The translations under genes and the position numbers were made by a program. Of a stretch of 64,000 bases of DNA, positions 36,582 to 44,872 are shown one piece after another. The stretch lies in NCBI RefSeq assembly GCF_000170915.1, contig NZ_ABCT01000012.1:52866-116865 (forward strand). Reading direction: 5' to 3'. Every line of letters begins with the position of its first letter. Position 1 is the stretch's first letter. This DNA is from Limnobacter sp. MED105. Lineage in GTDB: Bacteria; Pseudomonadota; Gammaproteobacteria; Burkholderiales; Burkholderiaceae_B. The notes beneath the pieces are model-generated. The model saw only the letters and a list, made by a program, of their open reading frames with translations, was not told the origin of the DNA and made no database searches.

Positions 36582-37760
36582 TCAGAAGAACAGGATTGCG
36601 CCGACTGCGATTGTATTGGATTCACCTTTCGCTGCTGGAGCACCCAACTGGTAAGTTTGTTCATTGGTGATGTACTCGCCAGCCAATGTCAGACTTGGAG
36701 TCAAGTTATGGTACACACCCAATACCATTTGGTTTGTTTCTTCGAGCATGATGGCATTGGCAGTGCGGTCAGCGGCAGTGGCATCCAGTGTCGAAGAGCC
36801 ATAGTTAACACCAAACTTGGTATTACCGACCTTGTAAGTTGCTTGGACGAGGTAGCCATCAGAATCACGCTCACCGTTGGCAGCGTCGCGACCGCCGAAA
36901 CCAATCAGTGTGGTTCCAAGGCCTTCGCCCGTGAAGTAATTACCTGTCAATGACAGGGCACCGAAGTTCAATGTACCGCCGGCTTCGAAGCCAGTAAGGT
37001 CGGCATCGGGGGCGCCAGCTGCACCCGATTGCGATTGATTGATCAAGGCAGCCCAAAGTTTTCCACTCTCGCCCAAGCTGTAGGAGGCCAAAGCTTGCAT
37101 TCCTGGGGAATCGCTTTCAGCGCCACCAATTTGTTTTGGCTGGAATACACCACCAGACAAACTCAGATTGCCAAATGCAGGTGCTGTGTAAGTGATTTGA
37201 GGCTGAAATTCAGTGTAGATGTAACCAGATCCGATTCCACCGAGCGTGGTATTCAATGCGCCGTTGTAGCCTGATCCACCACCCACCGCCAACAGTGACA
37301 TGTCGTTCAAGATTGCGTTTTGGCCAAACAGACCAATGTCGCGACCGGCCTTGATCGTACCCATGGTTTCGTTGCCGAACTGCAAGAATACACGTCGCTG
37401 ATCGCCTACGTTTTGGCCTACGCCACCCGCAGCGCCGTTGTTGTTTGTTGTACCTGGATCAATAGAAATTACTGCTTTCAAGTCGTAACCGGCTTGCTTG
37501 GTGGAGGCTGTAAAAATAATGAAACCTGGAAGCAGGCCGTTTTGAATTGATGTTTGATCTTGACCTGTGGCCGCGCCACCACACAGGCCCAGAGCACCGC
37601 TGGCGGCCGCGCCCGCGTTGTCACAACTTGTTGTGTTGTAATAGGCGTTGACTGAACCAGACAAATCCATTTCCCACTCACCGGCCTTGAAGCCGATTGC
37701 GTGTGCCGAAGTCCCCATTGCTGCCAAGATGGAAGCTGCTACTAATTTTTTGCTGATCAT
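36582..37760 (-). CDS. Gram-negative general porin
   Basis: A 392-residue porin of the betaproteobacterial type. Signal peptide 1-21 (cleavage AHA-IG), mature start GFKAGEWEMDLSGSVNAYY, the MGTIKAGRDIGLFG strand typical of family 4 porins, and a final Phe (GAILFF). It has its own sigma-54 promoter and candidate activator site, so it is probably induced together with the alcohol oxidation genes and may admit the alcohol substrate or a metal chelate. Confidence 0.87.
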   Translation of the reverse strand: MISKKLVAASILAAMGTSAHAIGFKAGEWEMDLSGSVNAYYNTTSCDNAGAAASGALGLCGGAATGQDQTSIQNGLLPGFIIFTASTKQAGYDLKAVISIDPGTTNNNGAAGGVGQNVGDQRRVFLQFGNETMGTIKAGRDIGLFGQNAILNDMSLLAVGGGSGYNGALNTTLGGIGSGYIYTEFQPQITYTAPAFGNLSLSGGVFQPKQIGGAESDSPGMQALASYSLGESGKLWAALINQSQSGAAGAPDADLTGFEAGGTLNFGALSLTGNYFTGEGLGTTLIGFGGRDAANGERDSDGYLVQATYKVGNTKFGVNYGSSTLDATAADRTANAIMLEETNQMVLGVYHNLTPSLTLAGEYITNEQTYQLGAPAAKGESNTIAVGAILFF

Positions 37761-37860
37761 AAGATCAACCCTCCAGTTTTAGTTTTTAAAGGTTGCTGCT
37801 TGTTTGTCTTCTAAAGCTCGCCAGCACACCGCAGGGTAGAACTGGCTTGAGGGGACTAGG

Positions 37861-37875
37861 GCAAAAGACATGCCA
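37861..37875 (-). promoter_or_regulatory. Sigma-54 promoter of the porin gene
   Basis: Minus strand TGGCATG-TCTT-TTGC, a close match to consensus, 101-115 bp before the porin ATG. Confidence 0.78.
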
Positions 37876-37962
37876 GTATTTAAGCTATTGATTTTATTGA
37901 ATTAAATAAAAATGTAGGATTTTTGACGACAACGTGGAGCAGTGCACTTGATGTGCGTCAGG

Positions 37963-37979
37963 CGGTGCGCTTTGAAACA
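37963..37979. promoter_or_regulatory. Weak candidate activator site for the porin promoter
   Basis: CGGTGC-GCTTT-GAAACA: the right arm is perfect, the left arm matches 4 of 6 positions of TGTTNC. Distance to the -24 box is 88 bp, consistent with the other sites. The rest of 37761-38107 has only the AT-rich element at 37889-37902 and the terminator at 38050. Confidence 0.4.
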
Positions 37980-38042
37980 GAAATGTGTGCGGCTGGAGCA
38001 ACTGAATGACAGTTTTGTGACAACTGTTCAATTGGTTTGTGC

Positions 38043-38078
38043 CAAAAAAAACCACCCGATCATTGGGTGGTTTTTCTG
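38043..38078 (-). terminator. Intrinsic terminator of the sigma-54 activator gene
   Basis: Stem AAACCACCCgat / cattGGGTGGTTT with T-runs on both sides, 30 nt after the stop of the activator gene. Confidence 0.85.
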
Positions 38079-38107
38079 ACGATAAAAGGTAGCTTGATGA
38101 AGGAGAG

Positions 38108-40498
38108 TTACTTCGAATTCAATCGTCGATAAATTGTATTTCTGGAGATTCCCAACATTCTTGCAGCTGCACTGACATTCCCACGGCAGGTTTCCAGCGC
38201 GTCCTGAATGGCACGAGATTCGAGGTCATCCAGGTTAATCGGATTCTCAACCTGCGCTCTGGCTGTGGCTTGCCTTGATCCCAGGTAGCCTTGCGCGCGT
38301 GCGTCATAGGCGCGGGTATCGTAGCTGTCTTCTTTGAAGCGTGGTGACTGCGGCAGTGTATTGATCTGTTCTTCCCGGCCAGCGAGTTTTGGACTGTGCG
38401 TCCAGCTGTCAAATCGACCTTCCCTGAACTTGCTGAATGTTTGATCAAGTCCGTTGCTCTTGGGTGCCATGCCAGACCGGTGATGTACCTGTACATCAAA
38501 AGCACCGGGTTTGTGTTTCGTGGGTGCCGCAATTTTGGTTTGCACAGAGAAGTTACTGCGCACACTGAACTGTGGGCGTGTACCCGCAGCAGGTGTAGTC
38601 GTGCGTGAAGTTTGTTGACGCTCGTCTGCTGTTGCAATTGGCTCTGGCTGTGGCTCAGCTTGCCTTGCTTTGTTGTCCAGTCGCAAGGCACGCCACTCGT
38701 CGAGGAAATCATCAGGCAGGTGGTCCCACTCAATGGTTTCTGCTTCGTCGGTCATGACGCTGGCGGTGCGCAAAATATTGGTCAATTGGCGAATATTGCC
38801 GGGCCATGCATGCGTCGTGAATGCCCTCATCACTTCAGGAGACACGCGAATGCGCGGGTTGTGCGATTCATTTTCGAGAATGCGTTGAATGATCTTTTGG
38901 AGGTCGGTGCGTTCACGCAGTGCGGGAATGCGCACCACCAAGCCGTGCAGGCGGTAATAAAGGTCTTCGCGGAACTGCCCTGCTGCAATTTGATCGCGCA
39001 GATTACGGTGCGTGGCGCAAATTACTTGTAGATTGACCGGAATGCTTTTCTGGCTGCCCAGTGGCGTAACGACCCGTTCCTGCAGAACACGCAGCAGACG
39101 GGCCTGCAATGAAATTGGCATGTCACCGATTTCGTCCAGAAACAACGTGCCGCCATTGGCCTGCAAAATGCGTCCTTGCGAGCCTTTCTTTTTTGCGCCG
39201 GTGAATGCACCGTCTTCGTATCCAAACAATTCAGATTCGATCAGGGTTTCAGGAATTGATGCGCAATTGACAGCCACAAAAGGTTTGTCATGACGGGGTG
39301 AGTCGTTGTGAATCGCCTGCGCGAGAATTTCCTTGCCGGTTCCTGTCTCACCGAGAATCAGGATAGGAATGTCCTTGTCGATCACCTTGCACACTTTCTC
39401 GATGATCTTGGCCACTTGTGGATCACCGGTGTTCAGGTATTTGAGGCTGGACAAGTGGGGGCTTTTTTGACAGGTGGTGTTTGCTTTTTGCGTGGCTGGT
39501 GCCTGGTTTTGTATCACAGCCGCATCGGAATTGTTTTTCACCAAGCCCACAGAGTCGAAAATTCTGCCTCGGCCTACACTGCCCAAGCTGGCACGTGCGG
39601 TAACCTGATTGCCATTGTGCAAACACAGAATCAGTGGAATGGGGTTGCAGGTGCGGTAGTGGTCAATCAAGGCTGACAAAGGCATGCCGAAGAGTGAACT
39701 GAAGGTGTGGCTTTTCAGCGCATTGGCTGACATGCCGAATTGCACCATGGCTGCCCGGTTGGCCGCCAGGAATTTACCGGCAGGTGAGAAGGCTGCTGCG
39801 CCTTCCACCACAGAACCCAAAAACTCGCCGCGTTGGTGAAACTGAACAATGATTGCGTCTTGAAACGAGCTGTTGAACAAATGGTTTTCGATCATTTGCG
39901 CCGACATGCGCACCAAGCCCATGGTGTGGCGGTGGTAGCTGCGATAGTCACCTGTTACATCAAGCACACCAATGGCCACGCCATTGGGGTCGAAAATCGG
40001 GGCGGCTGAACAGGTCAGAAAACGGTTCACATCCAGAAAGTGATCTTGCCCATGTACAACGGTGGGCAACTCTTCAATCAGGGCTGTGCCAATGGCGTTG
40101 GTGCCTTTGTGTTCTTCACTCCATGTCACGCCGGGGGCCAGCGCAACCTTCTGGGCTTTCACCAGAAAATCATCGTCGCCCAGCGATTCGATGATCGTGC
40201 CGCTGGCATCGGTCAGCAGCACCATGCTGTGGGTGTTCACCACCTGTTCATACAGGGTTTCCATGAAGGGCAGGGCGCACGACTTCAACCGGTTGTTTTT
40301 CTCGATCAATTCCCGAAGTGCGCTGCTGGGCGGTGGCGCGATGTCCACTTTGGATGTGGTGTCCAAACCCGCTGCTGTTGAGCGCTGGTGCGCACGCCGA
40401 ATGAATTCGAGGTGCCCTTCTGTGCCCGGGTCGATCAATTCAATCACTTGGGCGTTGGATGCGAGGCTGCCGCCATCCCGCTCGGATAAGAATGCCAT
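38108..40498 (-). CDS. Sigma-54-dependent activator of the AcoR family
   Basis: A 796-residue enhancer-binding protein. An N-terminal GAF-type sensor (about 60-215) and a second PAS-like region (about 225-320) precede the AAA+ domain (about 352-590) with Walker A GETGTGKE (383-390) and an intact sigma-54 loop GAFTGA (430-435). A long, low-complexity linker of about 130 residues leads to a Fis-type helix-turn-helix (NVSAAARMLGISRNTIYRRL, at the very end). AcoR relatives sense acetoin, alcohols or aldehydes. The ATG at 40498 has AGGAGA 6-10 nt upstream; upstream in-frame ATGs lie inside the promoter. It is the obvious activator for the sigma-54 promoters in this window. Confidence 0.88.
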   Translation of the reverse strand: MAFLSERDGGSLASNAQVIELIDPGTEGHLEFIRRAHQRSTAAGLDTTSKVDIAPPPSSALRELIEKNNRLKSCALPFMETLYEQVVNTHSMVLLTDASGTIIESLGDDDFLVKAQKVALAPGVTWSEEHKGTNAIGTALIEELPTVVHGQDHFLDVNRFLTCSAAPIFDPNGVAIGVLDVTGDYRSYHRHTMGLVRMSAQMIENHLFNSSFQDAIIVQFHQRGEFLGSVVEGAAAFSPAGKFLAANRAAMVQFGMSANALKSHTFSSLFGMPLSALIDHYRTCNPIPLILCLHNGNQVTARASLGSVGRGRIFDSVGLVKNNSDAAVIQNQAPATQKANTTCQKSPHLSSLKYLNTGDPQVAKIIEKVCKVIDKDIPILILGETGTGKEILAQAIHNDSPRHDKPFVAVNCASIPETLIESELFGYEDGAFTGAKKKGSQGRILQANGGTLFLDEIGDMPISLQARLLRVLQERVVTPLGSQKSIPVNLQVICATHRNLRDQIAAGQFREDLYYRLHGLVVRIPALRERTDLQKIIQRILENESHNPRIRVSPEVMRAFTTHAWPGNIRQLTNILRTASVMTDEAETIEWDHLPDDFLDEWRALRLDNKARQAEPQPEPIATADERQQTSRTTTPAAGTRPQFSVRSNFSVQTKIAAPTKHKPGAFDVQVHHRSGMAPKSNGLDQTFSKFREGRFDSWTHSPKLAGREEQINTLPQSPRFKEDSYDTRAYDARAQGYLGSRQATARAQVENPINLDDLESRAIQDALETCRGNVSAAARMLGISRNTIYRRLNSK

Positions 40499-40610
40499 CC
40501 ATGTCTCCTGCTTCTTGTGGTGCTGCGTTTTATAAGTATGTTTTTGGGTGCAACTTGAAGCGCTGAATGTTTTTGGTTGTATTGATATTTCAGCTGCCAT
40601 GTTGCCCAAT

Positions 40611-40625
40611 GCAAGCACTGTGCCA
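40611..40625 (-). promoter_or_regulatory. Possible sigma-54 promoter of the activator gene itself
   Basis: Minus strand TGGCACA-GTGC-TTGC. It would give a leader of about 100 nt to the ATG at 40498. The inverted repeat at 40639-40655 starts only 14 bp upstream of its -24 box, closer than normal for activation. Confidence 0.55.
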
Positions 40626-40638
40626 ACTCAATTCAATG

Positions 40639-40655
40639 TGTTCCAAAATGAAACA
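40639..40655. promoter_or_regulatory. Candidate activator site between activator and cytochrome c-550 genes
   Basis: TGTTCC-AAAAT-GAAACA, 11 of 12 arm positions symmetric, extended outward by one more pair (GTGTTCC / GAAACAC). It lies 99 bp upstream of the cytochrome c-550 -24 box and next to the activator's own promoter. Confidence 0.68.
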
Positions 40656-40753
40656 CGTTCTGATAAAAAGTAGCACAGATTACTCAACGAGGCCATAGGG
40701 TTCGCCATATGTCACAATTGGTAAAACTAATTCACAAATACGAATGAATAGGG

Positions 40754-40769
40754 TGGCATGGGGATTGCA
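40754..40769 (+). promoter_or_regulatory. Sigma-54 promoter of cytochrome c-550
   Basis: TGGCATG-GGGA-TTGCA, a near-consensus -24/-12 promoter, 46-61 bp before the ATG at 40815. Confidence 0.8.
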
Positions 40770-40814
40770 GTACCTACCTCGTGTTGAATCATTCTTAGAA
40801 ATACAGGAGTTGTG

Positions 40815-41270
40815 ATGTTAGTTCGTAAAGCCCTTGTGGCAACCGTTTTTTCAATTGCCGCTTCCGTGGCAATGGCCCATGGTGATGTAACCCCGCAGGT
40901 GGTCGATGTGTCGACTTTGAAACCTTTGGGTGACGACATGCTGGAGAACAATCCCTACACCGGCGACAAGGAAGCGATCCGCGTGGGCAGCTCGGCCTAC
41001 AACCAGAACTGCGCCCGTTGTCACGGTCTAGAGGTCATCAGCGGCGGCATTTCCCCCGACCTGCGCAAAATGAATGCTGAGTGCGATTCATTTGCAGGCA
41101 AGAAAGCCAAGCAGGAGTGCAAGACCGAGATGGATGTGTATTTCCGCAACTCGGTGCTGGGTGGCAAGGTGCGCGGCGATCGCGTGTATATGCCTGCATT
41201 CGCCGGTATTTTGAGTCAGGAGGCCATTTGGGCCATCAAGGCTTATGTTGAGACTCGTCCAGCCGAGTAA
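40815..41270 (+). CDS. pedF: Cytochrome c-550 (PedF-like) of the alcohol oxidation chain
   Basis: A 151-residue monoheme cytochrome with signal peptide 1-21 (ending AMA) and CARCH at C66-H70; a distal Met ligand is likely in YMPAF near residue 129. Two further cysteines (about 87 and 98) may form a disulfide. PedF/ExaB-type cytochromes accept electrons from quinoprotein alcohol dehydrogenases. ATG at 40815 preferred over the GTG at 40812; AGGAG lies 7 nt upstream. Confidence 0.86.
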   Translation: MLVRKALVATVFSIAASVAMAHGDVTPQVVDVSTLKPLGDDMLENNPYTGDKEAIRVGSSAYNQNCARCHGLEVISGGISPDLRKMNAECDSFAGKKAKQECKTEMDVYFRNSVLGGKVRGDRVYMPAFAGILSQEAIWAIKAYVETRPAE

Positions 41271-41297
41271 TGGCCGGGTTGTTATTCAATGTGGAGC

Positions 41298-41325
41298 CCG
41301 GCAAGTAAAGTAATTGCGCTTGCCG
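41298..41325 (+). terminator. Hairpin between cytochrome c-550 and binding protein genes
   Basis: CCGGCAAG / CTTGCCGG, 8-bp perfect stem with about 12-nt loop; an alternative stem GCCGGG / GAGCCCGGC begins at 41272. There is no T-run, so it may be an mRNA processing or attenuation element within one transcript. Confidence 0.45.
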
Positions 41326-41388
41326 GTTCCAGCTTCTTCAAACAATAAAAGTGCATCCAAGGCACATATCCCAAGCAGGAGACAATAC

Positions 41389-42261
41389 ATGACTGCGTTT
41401 GTTCAAGCGTGTCGATTTCCAATCATCAAAGCAATTGGCGCAACCCTTCTGGCCTTTTCTTTTCAGGCCAGTGCCTTGGCGCAAGAACTGTCGGACTGGG
41501 CCAAGGTGCAAGCCTCGGGCGTTTTGACCGTGGCTGTTTACAATTATCTGGCGCCTTACTCGCACGAGGGCAAAGGCATTGATGTGGACATTGCCAAAGC
41601 CCTTGCAGCGAAATTGGGCTTGGGTTTGCGGGTGCGCGCGTTTACGGAAGACGAGGAGTTTTCGGACGACATTCGAAACATGGTGACGCGTGGCCACTAC
41701 CTGGCTGGAGCGCCTGCGGATATTTTGATGCATGCGCCAGTGGATGCGTACATCATGCAAAAAGAGGATCAGGCGTTGTTCTTCTCTCCTTACACCCGTG
41801 ACGATATTTTCGTGGCGCGTAATGTGAAGAAGTTGCCCACGCTGGACAGCCTGAAGCCGTTCTCGGAGGCGGGCAATAAAATTGGTGCCGAAGCGGCTGC
41901 TTTGCCAAGCATTATGTTGGCGGGCGCCGATGGCGCGGCTTATGCCGACAATTTGGTGAACTTCAAAACTCCCAAAGAAGCGGTCGACGCGATGGTGAAC
42001 GGTGAGTTGGTGGCGGTCATGGCTACTCGGGCCGAGCTTGAATGGGCTTTGCACCAGCACCCGGACAAAAAAGCTGATTATTACGTATCCAAGGTTCCGC
42101 ACAATTCACTGCCGCCCAAGGGTTGGGCAGTGGGTATGGCTACCAAGAAAAGCAACAAAGAGTTGGCGGAAAAACTGACTGTGGCCATGAATGAACTGAA
42201 GGCAAGTGGCGAAATCGAGAAGATTTTTGCCAGCTACGGCGTGAAGTACATGAGGCCCTGA
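41389..42261 (+). CDS. Periplasmic binding protein, MxaJ/XoxJ type
   Basis: A 290-residue secreted family-3 solute-binding protein (signal about 1-32, ending ALAQ). No ABC permease genes follow, which is typical for the quinoprotein-associated binding proteins MxaJ/XoxJ that assist assembly or activation of PQQ alcohol dehydrogenases rather than transport. Start at ATG 41389 is supported by CAGGAGA 8 nt upstream; the frame runs from 41314 but lacks a better start. Probably cotranscribed with cytochrome c-550. Confidence 0.8.
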   Translation: MTAFVQACRFPIIKAIGATLLAFSFQASALAQELSDWAKVQASGVLTVAVYNYLAPYSHEGKGIDVDIAKALAAKLGLGLRVRAFTEDEEFSDDIRNMVTRGHYLAGAPADILMHAPVDAYIMQKEDQALFFSPYTRDDIFVARNVKKLPTLDSLKPFSEAGNKIGAEAAALPSIMLAGADGAAYADNLVNFKTPKEAVDAMVNGELVAVMATRAELEWALHQHPDKKADYYVSKVPHNSLPPKGWAVGMATKKSNKELAEKLTVAMNELKASGEIEKIFASYGVKYMRP

Positions 42262-42295
42262 TCCGGCTGAACTCATTTCAGATCATTTCCATGGG

Positions 42296-42328
42296 AAGCC
42301 TCGCAACAACATGCGGGGCTTTTTTGTT
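42296..42328 (+). terminator. Intrinsic terminator after the binding protein gene
   Basis: Stem AAGCCtCGCA / TGCGgGGCTT with 6-nt loop, then TTTTTT. It ends the cytochrome/binding-protein transcript just before the next activator site. Confidence 0.85.
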
Positions 42329-42336
42329 GGAACAAC

Positions 42337-42353
42337 TGTTTCACTTTGGAACA
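42337..42353. promoter_or_regulatory. Candidate activator site of the tungsten oxidoreductase operon
   Basis: TGTTTC-ACTTT-GGAACA, with outward extension AAC/GTT making a longer dyad. It lies 81 bp upstream of the -24 box at 42434. Confidence 0.7.
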
Positions 42354-42433
42354 GTTGTGTTGCATCGGGAAAACCCCAAGCGTCAAAACTCGGAAAAGTG
42401 TTGCCGGGACCCATCGAAAATTTCTTTTCAAGT

Positions 42434-42449
42434 TGGCAGGCTTATTGCA
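42434..42449 (+). promoter_or_regulatory. Sigma-54 promoter of the aldehyde oxidoreductase operon
   Basis: TGGCAGG-CTTA-TTGCA with exact -24/-12 spacing, 59-74 bp before the first ATG (42508). Confidence 0.78.
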
Positions 42450-42507
42450 TAAGACCGCATGTATGTAGTGCCCAAAACAAATAACCAAAGAAGCGAGGAA
42501 CAACGGG

Positions 42508-42981
42508 ATGCAAAAATCTCTTCATATCACGCCTGACAAATGCACGGGCTGCCTTCAGTGTGAAATGGCGTGTAGCTATGAAAACTATCAGGTGTTCAAC
42601 ACCTCATTGTCTCGAATCAAGGTGTTCGACTTCCACCACACGGGCAAAAAAGTGCCCTACACCTGTACTCAGTGCGATGAGGCTTGGTGTTTGCATGCCT
42701 GCCCAGTTGAAGCGATCACCATGGACAAAACCAATGGGGTGAAAGTGGTGTCGGAAGACACCTGCGTGGGTTGCAAGGTGTGCACCATTGCCTGCCCGTT
42801 TGGTACGGTCAACTACGTTCAGGAAACCGGCAAGGTACAAAAGTGCGACCTGTGCGGTGGCGACCCTGCCTGTGCAACTGCCTGCCCAACTGGCGCAATC
42901 ACTTTTGTGGATTCCAACTGGACTGGTTTGGACAAAATGAAGCAGTGGGCCGAGAAGCTGAGCAACCAGGCTCACGCGTAA
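42508..42981 (+). CDS. aorA: Polyferredoxin subunit of tungsten aldehyde oxidoreductase (AorA-like)
   Basis: A 157-residue ferredoxin with sixteen cysteines in four groups: CTGCLQCEMAC (12-22), CTQCDEAWCLHAC (about 54-66), CVGCKVCTIAC (about 89-99) and CDLCGGDPACATAC (about 112-125), enough for four [4Fe-4S] clusters. Such subunits wire the tungsten subunit to the flavoprotein in the heteromeric aldehyde oxidoreductases of betaproteobacteria such as Aromatoleum. First gene of the operon; no signal peptide, so cytoplasmic. Confidence 0.87.
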   Translation: MQKSLHITPDKCTGCLQCEMACSYENYQVFNTSLSRIKVFDFHHTGKKVPYTCTQCDEAWCLHACPVEAITMDKTNGVKVVSEDTCVGCKVCTIACPFGTVNYVQETGKVQKCDLCGGDPACATACPTGAITFVDSNWTGLDKMKQWAEKLSNQAHA

Positions 42982-43024
42982 CTCGTTGACCATTGAATAG
43001 AACAGAGAGAAGGGAGTAATACAA

Positions 43025-44872
43025 ATGGCATGGACCGGTAAAGTACTGCGCGTGAACCTGACAGCAGGCACCTGCACCAGCGAAGACTTGAGAATGGATT
43101 GGGCGAAAAGCTACCTTGGCCAGCGTGGTTTGGCCACCAAGTACTTTGTGGAAGAAGTGAATGCGAAAGTGGATCCACTTTCGCCCGACAACAAAATTAT
43201 TTATGCAACAGGCCCGCTGACAGGCACCATGGCTTCCACAGGCGGCCGCTATTCAGTGATCACCAAAGGCCCGCTGACTGGCGCAATTGCCTGCTCCAAT
43301 TCAGGTGGTTACTTTGGCAATGAATTGAAGAGCGCTGGTTGGGACATGGTAATCATGGAGGGCAAATCGCCCAAGCCTGTGTACCTGTTGATTGAAAATG
43401 AAAGTGCAAAGTTGATGGACGCTTCTGACCTGTGGGGCAAGAGCGTGTGGGACACAGAACCCGCCATCAAGACCAAGCACCAGGACCCGCTGATGCGTGT
43501 GTGCTCAATCGGCAAGGCCGGTGAGAACCAGGTGCTGTATGCAGCCATTGTGAACGACTTGCATCGCGCTGCCGGCCGTTCAGGCGTTGGCGCTGTGATG
43601 GGTTCCAAGAACGTGAAAGCCATTGCAGTGCGTGGCACCAAGGGCGTTGGCAATATTTCCAACCCCAAGGAATTCATGAAGGTGACTTACGAGAAGAAAA
43701 AAATTCTCGCAGAGAACGCAGTAACCGGCACAGGCCTGCCCACCTATGGCACGCAGGTGTTGATGAACGTGATTAACGAAATGGGTGCCATGCCCACCAA
43801 CAACCACCGCGATGTGATCTTCGACGGCGCTAAAGACATCTCTGGCGAGAAAATGCATGAGCCCCGCAAAACCGACGGCAAGGCCAACCTGGTCACCAAC
43901 CAGGCCTGTTTTGGTTGCACCATTGCTTGCGGACGCATTTCCAAAATTGATGAAACCCACTTCACCGTGGAAAACAAGCCCCAATACCACGGTGCTTCAG
44001 GTGGTCTGGAATACGAAGCAGCCTGGGCTTTGGGTTCATCGAACGGTGTAAACGATCTGGAAGCACTCACCTACGTGAACTTCCTGTGCAACGAGCACGG
44101 CATTGATCCAATTTCTTTGGGTGCCACGGTGTCTGCCGTGATGGAACTGTATGAAATGGGCGTGTTGACTGAAGCACAACTGGGTTGCAAGGCGCCATTT
44201 GGTTCCGCGCAAGCACTGGTGAAGCTGAGTGAAGACACGTGCAATGGCGAAGGTTTTGGCATTGAAATTGGTCAGGGCTCCAAGCGCTTGACTGCCAAGT
44301 ACGGCCACCCTGAATTGTCGATGAGCGTGAAGGGCCAGGAATTCCCGGCTTACGATTCTCGCGGTATTCAGGGCATGGGCCTGGCCTATGCCACGTCCAA
44401 CCGTGGTGCCTGCCACTTGCGTGGTTACACGGTTGCTTCTGAAGTGCTGGGCATTCCTGTGAAAACCGATCCACTGGTGACCGATGGAAAGCCCGCCTTG
44501 GTGAAAGCATTCCAGGATGCAACGGCTGTGTTCGACTCCGCAGGCATTTGCGTGTTCACCAGCTTTGCCTGGACACTGGCCGATGTGCAGCCCCAGGTGG
44601 CTGCAGCCTGTGGCGATGAATTCGACATGGCCAATCTGGAAACCATGGGTGAACGCATCTGGAACATGGAGCGTCAGTTCAACCTGGAAGCCGGTTTCAC
44701 CAAAGCCGACGATGATCTTCCTGCACGTTTGAAGAAAGACGCCGCGAAAGTGGGGCCCGCCAAAGGTTTGGTCAATGGCATCGACAAAATGCTGCCTGAG
44801 TACTTTGAGTTGCGTGGCTGGGACACCGAAGGGCGCCCAACCTCGGCAACACTGGAGCGTTTGGGGCTATGA
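43025..44872 (+). CDS. aorB: Tungsten-containing aldehyde ferredoxin oxidoreductase, catalytic subunit (AorB-like)
   Basis: A 615-residue AOR-family enzyme that oxidises aldehydes to acids, or reduces acids, with a tungsto-bispterin. Recognisable parts: GQRGLATKYF (32-41), the phosphate/pterin-binding GGRYSVITKGPLTGAIAC (73-90), DLHRAAGRSGVGAVMGSKN (178-196), and the [4Fe-4S] ligands C295, C298, C302 (CFGCTIAC) plus C509. No signal peptide. AAGGGAG precedes the ATG. The 3' end overlaps the flavoprotein gene by 4 nt. Confidence 0.92.
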   Translation: MAWTGKVLRVNLTAGTCTSEDLRMDWAKSYLGQRGLATKYFVEEVNAKVDPLSPDNKIIYATGPLTGTMASTGGRYSVITKGPLTGAIACSNSGGYFGNELKSAGWDMVIMEGKSPKPVYLLIENESAKLMDASDLWGKSVWDTEPAIKTKHQDPLMRVCSIGKAGENQVLYAAIVNDLHRAAGRSGVGAVMGSKNVKAIAVRGTKGVGNISNPKEFMKVTYEKKKILAENAVTGTGLPTYGTQVLMNVINEMGAMPTNNHRDVIFDGAKDISGEKMHEPRKTDGKANLVTNQACFGCTIACGRISKIDETHFTVENKPQYHGASGGLEYEAAWALGSSNGVNDLEALTYVNFLCNEHGIDPISLGATVSAVMELYEMGVLTEAQLGCKAPFGSAQALVKLSEDTCNGEGFGIEIGQGSKRLTAKYGHPELSMSVKGQEFPAYDSRGIQGMGLAYATSNRGACHLRGYTVASEVLGIPVKTDPLVTDGKPALVKAFQDATAVFDSAGICVFTSFAWTLADVQPQVAAACGDEFDMANLETMGERIWNMERQFNLEAGFTKADDDLPARLKKDAAKVGPAKGLVNGIDKMLPEYFELRGWDTEGRPTSATLERLGL

